A stretch of DNA of 64,000 bases, from the NCBI RefSeq assembly GCF_001417955.2, contig NZ_LKTM01000157.1:1-64000 (forward strand). Direction: 5' to 3'. Within the stretch, counting starts at the first letter, position 1. Each line of letters opens with the position of its first letter. This document shows positions 39,301 through 50,482 of the stretch, piece after piece. Made by a program: the position numbers and the translations under genes. A model generated the notes under the pieces. It saw only the letters and a list, made by a program, of their open reading frames with translations. It did no database searches and was not told the origin of the DNA. The DNA is from Mycobacterium gordonae (GTDB taxonomy: Bacteria; Actinomycetota; Actinomycetes; Mycobacteriales; Mycobacteriaceae).

Positions 39301-42300
39301 AATTGCCGGCATTAAACAGCCCGGTGCTGGCGATGCCGGAGTTGCCGACGCCGGTGTTGTAGTTGCCGGAGTTGAACAGCCCGAAGTTTCCGGTACCGGT
39401 GTTGAAGAACCCGACATTGTTGGTGCCGGAGTTGAACAGCCCGATATTGCCGGCCCCGGAGTTGAGCCCACCGATGCCCGTCAGGTTGTCCCCGACCAGC
39501 CCGATGCCGATGTTGTTGTTGCCGCTGTTGGCGAAGCCGATGTTGCTCAGACCCACATTGGCCAGGCCGAAATTGCCGCTGCCTGCGTTGGCGAATCCCA
39601 CGTTGCCGATGCCGGGCAGACCCACCGACACACCGGCGTTGGCGAAGCCGAAGTTGCTGGTGCCGATGTTGCCCAGCCCGAAGTTGCCGTCACCGACGTT
39701 GCCGAAGCCCAGGTTCTGCAGGCCGATGTTGGCCGCACCGATGTTCAGCGTGCCGATGTTGCCCAGCCCCGCGTTCAGGTTGCCGAGGTCGGCCAGCCCG
39801 AGGTTGACGATCGGGCTCTGGGCGCCTGTCGTCCCGGCGGCAAACAACCCGGCCAGGTGCTGGCCGACATTGCCGATACCCGAGAGCTCCGCGGGCGTGC
39901 CGAGCGGCAGCGTGCTGGTGTTGAACAGGCCGGAGACACCCGAGCCGAAGTTCATCAGTCCCGAATGCAGCGAGCCCACGTTGAGCACGCCGGACGCCGA
40001 CCCGGCCAGCGCGCTCGATGCCTGGTTCCACCAGCCCGACACCCCCGCGCCGAAGTTGCCGAAACCCGACACCCCGCCCGCGCCGCTGTTGAAGAAGCCG
40101 GACGACGGCGTCGGCGAAGTGTTGCCGAAGCCCGCGGTCCGCGGGATGTCGATCAGCGTGACGCTGCTCTGCGGCATGGTGACATTCAGCGCCGCGTGCA
40201 GGGGCAGCGAATCGATTGTGAGACCGTTCGGGAAGATGGTGATCGGGTCGAGGATCCCGGTGGCGTCGATATTGAATGGAATGGGGTTCTGCGGAATGTT
40301 GAGTCCACCCGGGAACAAAGTGAAGGCGGGTAGACCACCGCTGATATCGATATTCAGCGGAATGGCATCGGTCATGATCGTCGGGATGTTGATGACCGGA
40401 ATGGTGATCGAGTTGTAGCCGGACGTGGCGAAACCGGTGCCGGTGTACAAGGTGATGCCTTTGACCGGCTCCTGGGCCCAGTTCTCGTTGCCCATGAATC
40501 CCAGGCCGTTGGGTTGGCCGATCGTCCAGACGAAGTTGCTGATCAGCGGTATCCGCACCTTGATGATCGGCAGCGTGAACTCGGAGGCGAGCCCGGGCGG
40601 GTTGTTGAACGGCGTGGTGTAGGTCTGTCCGCCGAGCGTCATGCCCTGCAGGAAGACGATGGGCGGGATCTCCAGGGTCTGGTGAATATCCAGCTCGAAC
40701 GCTGGGACGTCGATCTGCGGAATGACGTAGGGCCCGACATTGACCACCTGGTGGATGTCGAACAGGGACATTCCCGCAATGTGGATGGGATCGCTGATTT
40801 TGATTGGGCCGAAATCGAAGGTCTGGTTGAAGTCGAAAATGGTGCTGCCGGGGATTTGCAGGTCGTACCGGAAGCCGAAGGTGCCGTGCCAGTCCCCGGT
40901 CCACAGCACCCCGTTGTTGAAGTTGCCGGAGTTGAACAGGCCGGTGTTGACATTGCCGGTGTTGAACAGGCCGGTGTTGGTGTTTCCGACGTTGAACCAG
41001 CCGGTGTTGACGTCGCCCGGGTTGAAGTCGCCGGTGTTGGCGTTACCGACGTTGAAGCTGCCGGTGTTGTAGTGACCGGCATTGGCCAGCCCGGTGTTGA
41101 AATTGCCGGCATTAAACAGACCAGTAGAGGCCGTCCCTGAATTGCCGATCCCGGTGTTGTAACTGCCGGAGTTGAACAACCCGAAGTTCCCGGTCCCGGT
41201 GTTGAAGAACCCGACATTGCCGGTCCCCGAGTTGAACAGGCCGATGTTCCCGCCACCGGTGTTCAGGGCGCCGATGCCGGTGAGGTTGTCGCCGGTGAGA
41301 CCGATCCCGATGTTGTTGTTGCCGCTGTTGGCGAGGCCGATGTTGCCCAGGCCGACGTTCGCGAAACCGGTGTTGGCGTTGCCGGCGTTGCCGAAGCCGA
41401 CGTTGCCCAGGCCTGCCAAGCCCGCCGCCAGACCGGAATTACCGAAGCCGAGGTTGCCGTCACCGATGTTGCCGAACCCGAAGTTGCCGTCGCCGATGTT
41501 TCCGAAGCCGAAGTTCTGCGCGCCCAGGTTGCCCCCACCGAAATTGGCACTGCCGGAGTTGCCCGCACCCAGGTTGAGGTCGCCGAGGTTGCCGAAGCCG
41601 ACGTTGATGCCGCCGACGTTGCCGAGGTTGAGCGCATTGCGGACGTCCAGGTGCTGCAGCTCGGCGATGGCGTTGTCGATGAGTTGCGAGATGGCGCTGG
41701 GACCGCTCGGATAGGTGAGCATCGCGTACAGGCCCTTGTAGGAGAGCCCGGATACGTGGTCGCCGAGGTTGCTGAACCCGGACACGAATGCGGGGGTGTT
41801 GAAGTCCAACCCGGTGACGTTGAAGAAGCCCGAAATGGCGGTGCCGGAGTTCAGCAGTCCCGACGACAGGCCGCCGGTGTTGCCCAGGCCCGAGAGGGTG
41901 CCCAGCATCGATTCCTTCGCGGCCTGGTTCAACACACCAGAGATGGCCGAGCCCGCGTTGAAGAAGCCCGATCCCCCGCCGGCACCGGAGTTGAAGAAGC
42001 CGGAGGACGGCGCGGTACTCGAGTTTCCGAAGCCCGGCACCGGCTTGAGGTCGATGATCGAGATGTGCAGCGGTCCCGCGGTCAGCGGGATGTCGAAATT
42101 CAGCGGGATCGCCGGAATCGTCATTCCCGTCATGGAGATGGCCGGGGTGTCCAGCGAGTAGTTGAGCGGCAGGATGTCGCCCATCGAGATGCCCTTGACC
42201 GTCTGCGCCGGGATATCGATCGGCGGGATGTCGATCGGTATCGCTTGGGTGAATGAAATCGCTTGTAGCGCAATCGGATCCATGGCCTGTTTGATCGGCA

Positions 42301-45300
42301 GCGACAATCCGGCGAGTGTGATGAAATCAAGGATCAGCGGCGCTTCGAGTTCGATCCCGATCGACGGCGGCAGGTTGAACGGCGGATCCTGAAGGACCTG
42401 CGGCATGGCCAGGTTGATCTTGAACGGGTTGACTTTGATGTTCGAGGCGGTGAGGGGGCCCGCGGTGAAGTTTCCGTCGACGTTGACGGCGGAGAGCAAC
42501 GTGGTGGCCGGCGCGGTGAAATTGACGTTGGCGCCCCCGCCGAACCCGATGTGGATCGCGGGTATCGGGATGTCGGGCAACGTGAACCCGTAGTTCGCCG
42601 CTCCGGCGAGATCGATGTGCAGCGGCGGCAGGATGTCGATGTCCGGGATGACGATGGGGCCGACGCCGCCGGTGGTGACGATGTGGATCGGGAACTCGGG
42701 GATGGTGATGCCGTAGTAAAGGCTGACCAGCCCTTCGTAGTTGCCCCGCCAGAACAGACCGTTGTTGCCGTAGCCGGAGATGAACGCACCGGTGTTCAGA
42801 CTGCCCGAGTTCAGCAGGCCCGTGTTGGAGTGGCCGGTGTTGAACCAGCCGGTGTTGAGGTTGCCGGGGTTGAAGTCGCCGGTGTTGGTGTTGCCGGCGT
42901 TGAAGCTGCCGGAGTTGTAGTGGCCGGTGTTGGCCAGTCCGGTGTTGAAGTTGCCGGCATTAAAGAGCCCGGTACTGGCCGTTCCGCTGTTGCCGATGCC
43001 GGTGTTGTAGCTGCCGGAGTTGAACAATCCGAAGTTGCCGGTACCGGTGTTGAAGAACCCGACATTGTCGGTGCCCGAGTTGAACAGCCCGATATTGCCG
43101 GCCCCGGAGTTGAAACCACCGAAGCCCGTCAGGTTGTCCCCGACCAGCCCGACTCCGATGTTGTTGGTACCGCTGTTGGCGAAGCCGATGTTGCTCGAGC
43201 CTAGGTTGGCCAGGCCGAAGTTGCCGCTGCCGGCATTGCCGAATCCCACATTGCCGATGCCGGGCAGTCCCGCGAGGCCGGAGTTGCCGAAAGCGTAGTT
43301 GGCGGCGCCGATGTTGCCGAACCCGAAGTTGCCGCTGCCGATGTTGCCCAGGCCCAGGTTCTGGGCGCCGATGTTCGCCGCGCCCAGATTCAGATCGCCG
43401 ACGTTGCCGAACCCGACGTTGCCCAGGCCGAGATCGGCCCACCCGATGTTCACGATGCTGCTGCCGGCATTGAGCGTGGTTCCCGCGGCGAAGAGGCCGG
43501 ACAGGTGGTGGCCGACATTGCCGAGACCCGAGACCAGCGCGGGCGACCCCAGCGCGGCGGTATTGAGGAAACCCGACACACCCGAGCCCGCATTCAACAG
43601 ACCCGATCCCGGGCCACCGAAGTTGGCGAGCCCCGACCCCGAACCCGCAAGCGCGTTCTGCGCCTGGTTCCACCAGCCCGACATGCCGACACCGGAGTTG
43701 CCCCAGCCGGATCCACCGCCCGGTCCGGTGTTGAAGAAGCCCGAGGACGCCGTGGTGGTCGCGTTGCCGAACCCCGGATTCGGGGGCAAATTGATGATCG
43801 GGATCGGGATATCCCCGACGTAGGCGACCCCGTCGACACTGGCCGGGATGTTCATGGTGAACCCGTTGGGCAGCAGGGTGAAGGCGTCGATGCCGCCGAA
43901 CAGGTTCGCGAAACCGGCGGACGCTTTCGGAATCGTGAAACCGTTCGGGAAGAAGGTGAAAGCGTCGTTGCCGCCGGACACATTGACGGTCGCCACCGTC
44001 TGTCCGGGAATGGTGAAGCCGTTCGGCAGCAGGGTCAGCGCATCGCTGACGAAGTTGAGGCTCAACGGAATGGTGCTGCCAGAAGTGGGACCGCCGATCT
44101 GTACGCCGGCGAGTGACAGATTCGACAAGAAGAACCCGTTCGGATTGCCGAATTTGTCGATCGCGATGAAGGGGTCGTTGAATCTGAAGGGGTCGATGCG
44201 CGCCGAAACGGCGCCGCTGAGCTGGTTGAGAAGCCGGATCGGGGCGATCGAATTGGCCGCCAGGTCAACCGAACCCAGCGCGTCGATGGGTATAGCCGGG
44301 ACGGTGATGGGCGCAAAGTTGATCGGCCCCAGACCGACCGCCGCATTGGTGACGGCGACGTGGACCGCCGGGACCGGGATGGGCGCCACATGGATCGGGC
44401 CGACCAGGCCGGCCGCGTGCAGCGTCACCGGGAACCGGGAAATCGTCGGCGCGAAGTAGGCGCCGACCAGCCCTTCGTAGTTGCCGCGCCACAGGATGCC
44501 GTTGCTGTAGTTGGCGGTCATGAACGCGCCGGTGTCGGTGTCACCGCCGTTGGCGAAGCCGGTGCTGGCGTGACCGGTGTTCAACCACCCGCTGTTGACG
44601 CTGCCCGGGTTGAAATCACCGGTGTTCACACTGCCGGCGTTGAAGCTGCCCGAGTTGTAGTGCCCGGCATTGCCCAGACCGGTGTTGAAATTCCCCGCAT
44701 TGAACAGACCCGTCGAGGCCGTCCCTGCATTGCCGATCCCGGTGTTGTAACTGCCGGAGTTGAACAACCCGAAGTTCCCGGTCCCGGTGTTGAAGAACCC
44801 GACATTGCCGGTGCCGGAGTTGAACAACCCGAGGTTGCCCGAACCGGAGTTCAGCGCCCCGATCCCGGTCAAGTTGTCCCCGGTCAGCCCGATACCTAGG
44901 TTGTTGGTGCCGGTGTTGGCCAGTCCGATATTGCCCAGGCCCGCATTGGCCAATCCGACGTTGAGGCTGCCGGCGTTGCTCAACCCGATATTGCCCATCC
45001 CGGCCAGACCCGCAGACATTCCGCCATTGCCGAACCCGAAGTTGCCGTCCCCGATATTGGCCAACCCGACATTGTGATCGCCGAGGTTGCCCAGGCCCAG
45101 GTTCGCCGATCCGGCATTGCCCAGACCCAGGTTCAGATCCCCGACATTGCCCAACCCGACGTTGAAGTTGCCCACATCAGCCAGACCCACATTGGCGATC
45201 AGCGTCCGGCTCACCCCGTCCCCGGCCGTCAGCAACCCCGCCACCTGCTGACCGACGTTGCCCACACCGGAGACCAGCGCCGGCACCCCCACCGCCGCGG

Positions 45301-47485
45301 TGTTGTACAACCCCGACACACCCGAACCGACGTTGAGCACACCCGAGCTCAACGACGCGGCGTTGAGGTAGCCCGAGCTCGTCCCGAGCAGGGCGCCGGA
45401 GGCCTGGTTCCACCAGCCCGATACGCCGGTTCCGAAGTTGCCGAAACCCGACACTCCGCCCGCGCCACTGTTGAAGAAGCCCGACGACGGCGCGGTCGTC
45501 GTGTTCCCGAAACCCGGCGTCGCCGGGATGTTGACGCCCTGGATCGGGATGGGGCCGATCCGGATGCCGGCGCCCACGTCCAGCGGAATACGGTCGATGG
45601 TGATCGCCGGCGTGGTGAACCCGTCGATCTGGCCGTCGATGTCGATCGTGAACGGAATCGGTTGTCCCGGAATGCTGAACCCCGGGATGGTGAAGCCGGG
45701 GGTCCCCAACGACAGATTGGTGAGCAGCGCCAGTGGGTTGTCCGGGATGCTGATGGCATTCGGGAAGAGCTTCACCTCCGGCGTATTCCAGTTGACGTGG
45801 AAATTCAGGACGGGAATTCGGGTGTCGATATGAATTGGACCGGTCACCGACCCGTCCGAGGCGGTGGTCGCCGGTATCGTGACAATCCCCAGAGCGTTGA
45901 AGGGGCCGGCCGAGAAATCGATCGCGGGGAATTGCTGTTTGGCCACCAGCGTGATCGACGAAACCGTGAGCGGTCCGATGCTGATCGGTATGCCGGTGCC
46001 GACCGAGAATGAAGGGATCGTGATGTCGGGAACGGCCAGCGGCGGGATATTGAAGGTGTAGTGGATGTTCAGCGGGATGGCGGGAATGATCGGGATGGGC
46101 AACAGCGTGATCGGGCCGACGCCGCCGTTGATGCCGATGCCGATGGGAATTGCCGGTATCGACGATCCGGCGGCAAAGCCGAAGAGGCCCTGGAAATCTC
46201 CCCGCCATAAGATGCCGTTGCTGTAGTTGCCCGAGATGAAGGCGCCGGTGTTGACATTGCCGGGGTTCGCCATGCCCGTGTTGACGTCGCCGGTGTTGAA
46301 CCATCCGGTGTTGAGGTTGCCGGGGTTGAAATCCCCGGTGTTGGTGTTTCCGACGTTGAAGCTGCCCGTGTTGTAATGACCGACATTGGCCAGGCCGGTA
46401 TTGAAATTGCCGATATTGAAAAGCCCGGTAGAAGCTGTACCCGCGTTGCCCACGCCGGTGCTGTGACTCCCCGAGTTGAACAGCCCGAAGTTGCCGGTGC
46501 CGCTGTTGAAGAACCCCACGTTGCCGGTCCCGGAGTTGAACAGACCGATGTTGCCGCTACCGGAATTCAGGCCGCCGAAACCGGTCAGATTGTCGCCGGT
46601 CAACCCGATACCGATATTGTTGTTCCCAGTATTGCCGATGCCGATATTGCTCACACCCATGTTCGCGAGCCCGACATTGCCACCGCCGGAATTGCCGAAC
46701 CCGACATTGCCCAGGCCGGCCGTGCCCGCCGTCAATCCGGAGTTCCCTAATCCCCAATTGGCGGTCCCGGCATTTCCCAGGCCGAAATTGCCGTCACCGG
46801 CGTTTCCGAAACCGAGGTTGCGCACCCCGGCATTGCCCGCGCCGAGGTTGAACGCGCCGACGTCGCCCAGTCCGACGTTGTAGTTGCCGACATGCGCAAG
46901 TCCGGCGTTCAGGCTGAGCACCTTCGACGGGTCCGCCAGAACGGCGTTGACGAATGCGTTGGCGCTGCCGACCAGATCGGTGAACGCGGGCAGAGCCGAT
47001 ACCACCGCGGCCGCGCCGGCGTGGTAGCCCGCCATGGTGGCCACATCCTGGGCCCACATCAATTCATAGGCCGCCTCGGCGGCCGCGATGGCCGGGGTGT
47101 TCTGCCCGAAGATATTCGTCATGGCCAGCGCCGTGCGCTGAATCCTGTTGACGGCGATCGTGAGCGGATCCACCAGCGCCGTCAGTGCCGCCTCGTAAAT
47201 CGACGCCGCCCCGCGTGCCTGCCCTGCCACGACGGACGCCTGCGCCGCGACCTCGGTCAACCACCCCGCATACGGAGCCGCCGCCGCGGCCATCGCCGTC
47301 GACGCCGGGCCCTGCCATGCCCCGCTCACCAATCCGGAGGTCACCGACGCGAAGGAAGCCGCCGCCGAGCCCAACTCCGCCGCCAGACCGTCCCATGCCG
47401 TGGCGGCCGCCAATAACGGTGCCGATCCCGCGCCCGCCCGCATCAATAAAGAATTGATCTCGGGAGGCAACAGTTGGAAATTCAA
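36314..47485 (-). CDS. giant PPE-MPTR family protein
   Basis: The protein has 3723 residues, about the size of PPE56 of H37Rv. The N-terminal PPE domain (1-about 175) starts [15 protein letters not shown] and has the WxG motif W57-Q-G59. The rest is built of about six modules. Each has an MPTR stretch of NxGxGNxG pentapeptides, a [13 protein letters not shown] border, a beta-rich part full of IPxIPI repeats, and a [15 protein letters not shown] segment. Such proteins are exported by type VII secretion and are thought to lie at the cell surface, where some act in nutrient uptake. The start is TTG at 47485 with a GGGGAGG site 8 nt upstream; the PPE consensus supports it. No PE partner is adjacent. 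Confidence 0.95.
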   Translation of the reverse strand: MNFQLLPPEINSLLMRAGAGSAPLLAAATAWDGLAAELGSAAASFASVTSGLVSGAWQGPASTAMAAAAAPYAGWLTEVAAQASVVAGQARGAASIYEAALTALVDPLTIAVNRIQRTALAMTNIFGQNTPAIAAAEAAYELMWAQDVATMAGYHAGAAAVVSALPAFTDLVGSANAFVNAVLADPSKVLSLNAGLAHVGNYNVGLGDVGAFNLGAGNAGVRNLGFGNAGDGNFGLGNAGTANWGLGNSGLTAGTAGLGNVGFGNSGGGNVGLANMGVSNIGIGNTGNNNIGIGLTGDNLTGFGGLNSGSGNIGLFNSGTGNVGFFNSGTGNFGLFNSGSHSTGVGNAGTASTGLFNIGNFNTGLANVGHYNTGSFNVGNTNTGDFNPGNLNTGWFNTGDVNTGMANPGNVNTGAFISGNYSNGILWRGDFQGLFGFAAGSSIPAIPIGIGINGGVGPITLLPIPIIPAIPLNIHYTFNIPPLAVPDITIPSFSVGTGIPISIGPLTVSSITLVAKQQFPAIDFSAGPFNALGIVTIPATTASDGSVTGPIHIDTRIPVLNFHVNWNTPEVKLFPNAISIPDNPLALLTNLSLGTPGFTIPGFSIPGQPIPFTIDIDGQIDGFTTPAITIDRIPLDVGAGIRIGPIPIQGVNIPATPGFGNTTTAPSSGFFNSGAGGVSGFGNFGTGVSGWWNQASGALLGTSSGYLNAASLSSGVLNVGSGVSGLYNTAAVGVPALVSGVGNVGQQVAGLLTAGDGVSRTLIANVGLADVGNFNVGLGNVGDLNLGLGNAGSANLGLGNLGDHNVGLANIGDGNFGFGNGGMSAGLAGMGNIGLSNAGSLNVGLANAGLGNIGLANTGTNNLGIGLTGDNLTGIGALNSGSGNLGLFNSGTGNVGFFNTGTGNFGLFNSGSYNTGIGNAGTASTGLFNAGNFNTGLGNAGHYNSGSFNAGSVNTGDFNPGSVNSGWLNTGHASTGFANGGDTDTGAFMTANYSNGILWRGNYEGLVGAYFAPTISRFPVTLHAAGLVGPIHVAPIPVPAVHVAVTNAAVGLGPINFAPITVPAIPIDALGSVDLAANSIAPIRLLNQLSGAVSARIDPFRFNDPFIAIDKFGNPNGFFLSNLSLAGVQIGGPTSGSTIPLSLNFVSDALTLLPNGFTIPGQTVATVNVSGGNDAFTFFPNGFTIPKASAGFANLFGGIDAFTLLPNGFTMNIPASVDGVAYVGDIPIPIINLPPNPGFGNATTTASSGFFNTGPGGGSGWGNSGVGMSGWWNQAQNALAGSGSGLANFGGPGSGLLNAGSGVSGFLNTAALGSPALVSGLGNVGHHLSGLFAAGTTLNAGSSIVNIGWADLGLGNVGFGNVGDLNLGAANIGAQNLGLGNIGSGNFGFGNIGAANYAFGNSGLAGLPGIGNVGFGNAGSGNFGLANLGSSNIGFANSGTNNIGVGLVGDNLTGFGGFNSGAGNIGLFNSGTDNVGFFNTGTGNFGLFNSGSYNTGIGNSGTASTGLFNAGNFNTGLANTGHYNSGSFNAGNTNTGDFNPGNLNTGWFNTGHSNTGLLNSGSLNTGAFISGYGNNGLFWRGNYEGLVSLYYGITIPEFPIHIVTTGGVGPIVIPDIDILPPLHIDLAGAANYGFTLPDIPIPAIHIGFGGGANVNFTAPATTLLSAVNVDGNFTAGPLTASNIKVNPFKINLAMPQVLQDPPFNLPPSIGIELEAPLILDFITLAGLSLPIKQAMDPIALQAISFTQAIPIDIPPIDIPAQTVKGISMGDILPLNYSLDTPAISMTGMTIPAIPLNFDIPLTAGPLHISIIDLKPVPGFGNSSTAPSSGFFNSGAGGGSGFFNAGSAISGVLNQAAKESMLGTLSGLGNTGGLSSGLLNSGTAISGFFNVTGLDFNTPAFVSGFSNLGDHVSGLSYKGLYAMLTYPSGPSAISQLIDNAIAELQHLDVRNALNLGNVGGINVGFGNLGDLNLGAGNSGSANFGGGNLGAQNFGFGNIGDGNFGFGNIGDGNLGFGNSGLAAGLAGLGNVGFGNAGNANTGFANVGLGNIGLANSGNNNIGIGLTGDNLTGIGALNTGGGNIGLFNSGTGNVGFFNTGTGNFGLFNSGSYNTGIGNSGTASTGLFNAGNFNTGLANAGHYNTGSFNVGNANTGDFNPGDVNTGWFNVGNTNTGLFNTGNVNTGLFNSGNFNNGVLWTGDWHGTFGFRYDLQIPGSTIFDFNQTFDFGPIKISDPIHIAGMSLFDIHQVVNVGPYVIPQIDVPAFELDIHQTLEIPPIVFLQGMTLGGQTYTTPFNNPPGLASEFTLPIIKVRIPLISNFVWTIGQPNGLGFMGNENWAQEPVKGITLYTGTGFATSGYNSITIPVINIPTIMTDAIPLNIDISGGLPAFTLFPGGLNIPQNPIPFNIDATGILDPITIFPNGLTIDSLPLHAALNVTMPQSSVTLIDIPRTAGFGNTSPTPSSGFFNSGAGGVSGFGNFGAGVSGWWNQASSALAGSASGVLNVGSLHSGLMNFGSGVSGLFNTSTLPLGTPAELSGIGNVGQHLAGLFAAGTTGAQSPIVNLGLADLGNLNAGLGNIGTLNIGAANIGLQNLGFGNVGDGNFGLGNIGTSNFGFANAGVSVGLPGIGNVGFANAGSGNFGLANVGLSNIGFANSGNNNIGIGLVGDNLTGIGGLNSGAGNIGLFNSGTNNVGFFNTGTGNFGLFNSGNYNTGVGNSGIASTGLFNAGNFNTGLANPGHYNTGSFNAGDTNTGDFNPGNLNTGWFNTGDSNTGFVNTGNVGTGAFMSGNYSNGLFWRGEYQGLFGMHYDYPLPKIALLEIHGSGEFGPVVIPPIPIPATHLQLGGNVAMGSFTIPQIDIPALNPDILGSIGFGPIHVPSVHIPGIDAINVVMHTDPVRGPNTATSPFLIWTAGDTSGIYLGPTYYSIGGSGGNPFSTGNITANGGFAGEANTFIKIISEGFDTPELNIGRIPAGFHIPGFVDPITVFPGGVTFPAANLINLGINAGNLGVDIPAITFPQILGNVDGTVYVISSNIPFVNIPATPGFGNTTTVPSSGFFNSGAGGGSGWGNFGAGLSGWWNQAHDALLGTGSGYFNVGTLNSGLLNFGSGVSGLYNTAALGAPAFVSGLGNVGHHVAGLLTAGDGVSRTLLANVGLADVGNFNLGLGNVGDLNLGLGNIGLQNLGLGNIGDHNLGFANIGDGNIGFGNGGMSAGLAGRGNNGFANAGSFNAGLANVGLGNIGLANTGTNNLGIGLTGNNLTGIGALNSGSGNLGLFNSGTGNVGFFNTGTGNFGLFNSGSYNTGIGNSGTASTGLFNAGNFNTGLGNAGHYNSGSFNAGNVNTGDFNPGNTNSGWFNTGHASTGIANAGDVDTGAFMSGNYSNGILWRGNYQGLAGFALGYTVPQFPAVGGDLLGGVGPITVLPPIHIPSIPLYINTSGGIGPVSIPSIPIPSIHLGVNPTLDVGPVNVGPFTISTPNFTVNYSTAPSTSVSGGSSDLYVVASYALVIPGPIKISGSPAGVQVTSPGFVVNPISILAGTATFPGFTIPLEPIHIGLPLSLTIPGSGIPGGGIPNIPLNFGLNFATPAFGLPTAVIDRIPLELHVASTLGPIEIPIAGFGGVPGFWNTTLLPSSGFFNIGGGEGSGFWNSGSGLSGFLNAISDPLLGSASGALNFGTQLSGLLNRGAGMSGVFNTSTLDLITQAFNSGWMNVGQRLSGLIYTGTGP
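36582..45490 (-). repeat. six long modules of the PPE-MPTR gene
   Basis: The landmark encoding SSGFFN recurs with its low-coordinate end at 45471, 43731, 41991, 40089, 38313 and 36582. The intervals are 1740, 1740, 1902, 1776 and 1731 bp. The first two are identical at exactly 580 codons. Within modules, stretches such as 41141-41223 and 44729-44811 are the same base for base, pointing to recent duplication or conversion. Confidence 0.8.
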
Positions 47486-47795
47486 CGGGTCGACCTCCCC
47501 TCGTCATTGGCGAAGATCATGGTCTCATTACCGGCCCCTAGGTGCGGATGCTTTCGACAATCGGCCTGGCCAATTTCGGCCACGATCGAAGCCCGAGTCC
47601 TTCGGCGGCCAAGGGCGTACATAATTCCCGGCTCCGTCCCCGCGACTCAAGGGCGGAATAACCAATTGAATTCGTGGAGACTGTGCAAAGTGCACAATGG
47701 GCCGGGAAACCCCGGGACCGTCCCGCCATCCCGCGGTCGTGCTCCGGCTTGCCGTGGTCGGCTGCGCGGGATTCCCAGGAGCTAAAGTTGGTGCG
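47486..47795. promoter_or_regulatory. 310-bp divergent region between PPE-MPTR and FHA-ABC genes
   Basis: No ORF with coding character was seen. The region holds a 15-bp palindrome TGTGCA-AAG-TGCACA at 47682-47696, about 100 bp before the FHA-ABC start, and a -10-like TAAAGT (47783-47788) ending 7 nt before the ATG at 47796. On the other side the GGGGAGG ribosome site of the PPE gene lies near 47494-47500. A few AT-rich patches (47661-47672) could hold the PPE promoter, but no clear -35/-10 pair was identified. Confidence 0.5.
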
Positions 47796-50453
47796 ATGCC
47801 TCCACCCGCCCCGCCGGCGCTGACCGTTCGATACGACGGGTCGGAGCGCACGTTCGCGGCGGGCCACGACGTGGTCGTCGGCCGCGACCTGCGCGCCGAC
47901 ATGCGCATAACCCATCCGTTGATTTCGCGCGCCCATTTGCTGCTGCGCTTCGACCAGGGCCGCTGGCTGGCTATCGACAACAACTCGCTCAACGGCACCT
48001 ACGCCAACGGTCGGCGGGTGCCGGTGGTCGACATCAGCGACGGCCAGACGGTCAACATCGGCAACCCGGACGGGCCGCTGCTCATCTTCGAAGTCGGACG
48101 GCACCGCGGCCCGGCCGGACGCCCACCGCAAACCGAATCGCTGCCGATCCTGCAGCCGTCAGGACCGGCCGGACCTTCCGGTCCCGTGCCACCCGGCGGG
48201 CCGGGGCATCCCCCACCGCCGAGCGGTCGACAGGCCACCTGGGTGGGACCGCTGCCGGGACGGCAGGGTTCCGGGGGTCCCCCACCGCCGCCGCCGGGTC
48301 AACCGATGTATCCGAGCAGCGGGGCTCCGTGGGCGCCGCCCGGATACCCGTCGAGCGGGCCACCACCGCACCCGGCGTCGTCTTCGCACATCCCGCATCC
48401 GCCGCCGACTCCGCAGGCACCGTTCCGGCCGCCGGGCCGTCTACCGGGCCCGCCGGTCGGGGCGAAGCCGCCCGAACAGGGCAACATCGCCACCAAGATG
48501 TTCCAGGCCCTGCTGGGCACGGGCACCCACGAGAAGCCAGTCGGTTCGGTCACCATCGGCCGCTCCACCGACAACGACATCGTCATCCAGGACGTGCTCG
48601 CCTCGCGGCACCACGCGTTCCTCACGCTCACGCCGCTGGGTGCGGAGATCCGCGACAACAACAGCGTCAACGGCACCTTCGTCAACGGGGTGCGGGTCGG
48701 GTCGGCGATCCTCACCGAAGGCGACCTGGTCACCATCGGCAACGTCGACCTGACGTTCACCGGGGGCACGCTGGCACGCCGCACCGCCGTGGCGTCGCGA
48801 ACCGGCGGCCTGGAAGTCAACTCGGTGACGTTCACCGTCGAGGGCGGCAAGCAACTGCTCGACCACATTTCGCTGACCGCCCGGCCGGGCACGCTGACCG
48901 CGATCATCGGCGGGTCGGGCGCGGGCAAGTCCACGCTGTCGCGTCTGATCGCCGGCTACACCAGTCCCACCACCGGCAACGTGACCTTCGAGGGCCACGA
49001 CATCCACGCCGAATACGCCTCGCTGCGCAGCCGGGTCGGTATGGTCCCGCAGGACGACGTGGTGCACCGGCAGCTGACCGTCAGCCAGGCGCTGGGCTAC
49101 GCCGCCGAGTTGCGACTGCCCCCCGACACCAGCAAGGCCGACCGCGCACAGGTGGTCGCTCAGGTCCTCGAGGAACTGGAACTGACCAAGCACGCCGAGA
49201 CCAGGGTGGACAAGCTGTCCGGCGGCCAGCGCAAGCGGGCGTCGGTCGCCCTCGAACTGCTCACCGGACCGTCGCTGCTGATCCTGGACGAGCCGACGTC
49301 CGGGTTGGACCCGGCACTGGACCGGCAGGTGATGATGATGCTGCGCCAGTTGGCCGATGCCGGCCGCGTGGTGCTGGTGGTCACCCACTCGGTGTCCTAC
49401 CTCGACGTGTGCGACCAGATCCTGTTGCTGGCGCCCGGCGGCAAGACCGCATTCCTGGGTACGCCGGACCAGATCGGCGAGGCGATGGGCACCACCAACT
49501 GGGCCGACATCTTCACCAAGGTGGGCGCCGACCCCGACGAGGCCAACCGCCGCTTCCGGGAAGGCAACCGGGAGCCGGAGCGTCCGTCGCAGACCAGCCC
49601 CGCCGCCGACCTCGGCGAGCCGGTGCACAACAACGGGTTCCGGCAGTTCTCCACCATCGCGCGCCGCCAGGTCCGGCTGGTGGTCTCCGACCGTGGTTAC
49701 ACGGTGTTCCTGGCGTTGCTGCCGTTCTTGATCGGCGTGCTGACGCTGACGGTTCGCGGCAAGACCGGGTTCGGCATGGCCGATCCCCTCAGCAGTGCGC
49801 CCAACCAGCCCGGGCAGATCCTGGTCATGCTCAACGTCGGCGCGGTGTTCATGGGAACCGCGCTGACCATTCGCGACCTGGTCGGCGAACGGCCGATCTT
49901 CAAGCGCGAGCAGGCCGTCGGCCTGTCCACCGGCGCGTACCTGGCGGCCAAGATCGTGGTGTTCTGCGCGTTCGCCATCATGCAGGCCTTCATCGCGACC
50001 ACCATCGCGGTGGTCGGTTGGGGCAAGCCGCTCTCGGGTGCGGTGCTGCTGGGTGACGTGCGATTCGAGCTGTTCGTCACCGTCGCCGCCACCTGTGTGG
50101 CATCGGCGATCCTGGGCATGGCGTTGTCCGCGATCGCCAAGTCCCAGGACCAGATCATGCCGCTGCTGGTCACCGCGATCATGTCCCAGCTGGTGTTCTC
50201 CGGCGGCATGATCTGGGTGACCAACCGGACCGGCCTGGACCAGCTGTCGTGGGCCACACCGGCGAGATGGGGTTACGCGGCGGCGTCGTCGACCATCGAC
50301 ACCCACCGCCTCACCCCCGGGCCGACCGACCCGAAAGACCAGCACTGGAATCACACGGCGAGCGCCTGGTTGTTCGACATGGCCATGCTCGCGGTGTTGT
50401 GCATCATCTACAGCAGCATCGTGTGGTGGAAGATCCGGCTGAAGCGCCGTTAG
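47796..50453 (+). CDS. FHA-domain ABC transporter, Rv1747 type, copy 1
   Basis: The protein has 885 residues: FHA1 (about 8-100), a Pro-rich linker (about 105-225), FHA2 (about 250-320), an ABC ATPase and a C-terminal ABC2-type membrane domain. FHA1 keeps its phosphothreonine-site residues (G-R30, SRAH 44-47, N67-G68), as does FHA2 (IGRSTDND, SRHH, NGT). The ATPase has Walker A GGSGAGKST (372-380), signature LSGGQRKRASVALELL and Walker B LLILDEPTSGLDP. Six membrane segments follow from TVFLALLPFLIGVL. H37Rv Rv1747 is a substrate of kinase PknF and exports phosphatidylinositol mannosides; that function is only inferred here. No pknF-type gene is adjacent. It has its own leaderless-type -10 box (47783). 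Confidence 0.93.
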   Translation: MPPPAPPALTVRYDGSERTFAAGHDVVVGRDLRADMRITHPLISRAHLLLRFDQGRWLAIDNNSLNGTYANGRRVPVVDISDGQTVNIGNPDGPLLIFEVGRHRGPAGRPPQTESLPILQPSGPAGPSGPVPPGGPGHPPPPSGRQATWVGPLPGRQGSGGPPPPPPGQPMYPSSGAPWAPPGYPSSGPPPHPASSSHIPHPPPTPQAPFRPPGRLPGPPVGAKPPEQGNIATKMFQALLGTGTHEKPVGSVTIGRSTDNDIVIQDVLASRHHAFLTLTPLGAEIRDNNSVNGTFVNGVRVGSAILTEGDLVTIGNVDLTFTGGTLARRTAVASRTGGLEVNSVTFTVEGGKQLLDHISLTARPGTLTAIIGGSGAGKSTLSRLIAGYTSPTTGNVTFEGHDIHAEYASLRSRVGMVPQDDVVHRQLTVSQALGYAAELRLPPDTSKADRAQVVAQVLEELELTKHAETRVDKLSGGQRKRASVALELLTGPSLLILDEPTSGLDPALDRQVMMMLRQLADAGRVVLVVTHSVSYLDVCDQILLLAPGGKTAFLGTPDQIGEAMGTTNWADIFTKVGADPDEANRRFREGNREPERPSQTSPAADLGEPVHNNGFRQFSTIARRQVRLVVSDRGYTVFLALLPFLIGVLTLTVRGKTGFGMADPLSSAPNQPGQILVMLNVGAVFMGTALTIRDLVGERPIFKREQAVGLSTGAYLAAKIVVFCAFAIMQAFIATTIAVVGWGKPLSGAVLLGDVRFELFVTVAATCVASAILGMALSAIAKSQDQIMPLLVTAIMSQLVFSGGMIWVTNRTGLDQLSWATPARWGYAAASSTIDTHRLTPGPTDPKDQHWNHTASAWLFDMAMLAVLCIIYSSIVWWKIRLKRR

Positions 50454-50470
50454 CCCGGGCATTCGCCGCT

Positions 50471-50476
50471 TAATCT
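50471..50476 (+). promoter_or_regulatory. -10 box for FHA-ABC copy 2
   Basis: TAATCT ends 6 nt before the ATG at 50483, in the 29-bp gap after copy 1. Copy 2 may therefore be transcribed on its own as well as by read-through. Confidence 0.4.
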
Positions 50477-50482
50477 GTCCGG

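Noticed and set aside
37211..40333. 1040-codon plus-strand ORF inside the PPE-MPTR gene
   Set aside because: It is a shadow of the repeat structure on the other strand. The protein is a low-complexity string without any domain, and the PPE frame has a clear start, N-terminal domain and ribosome site.
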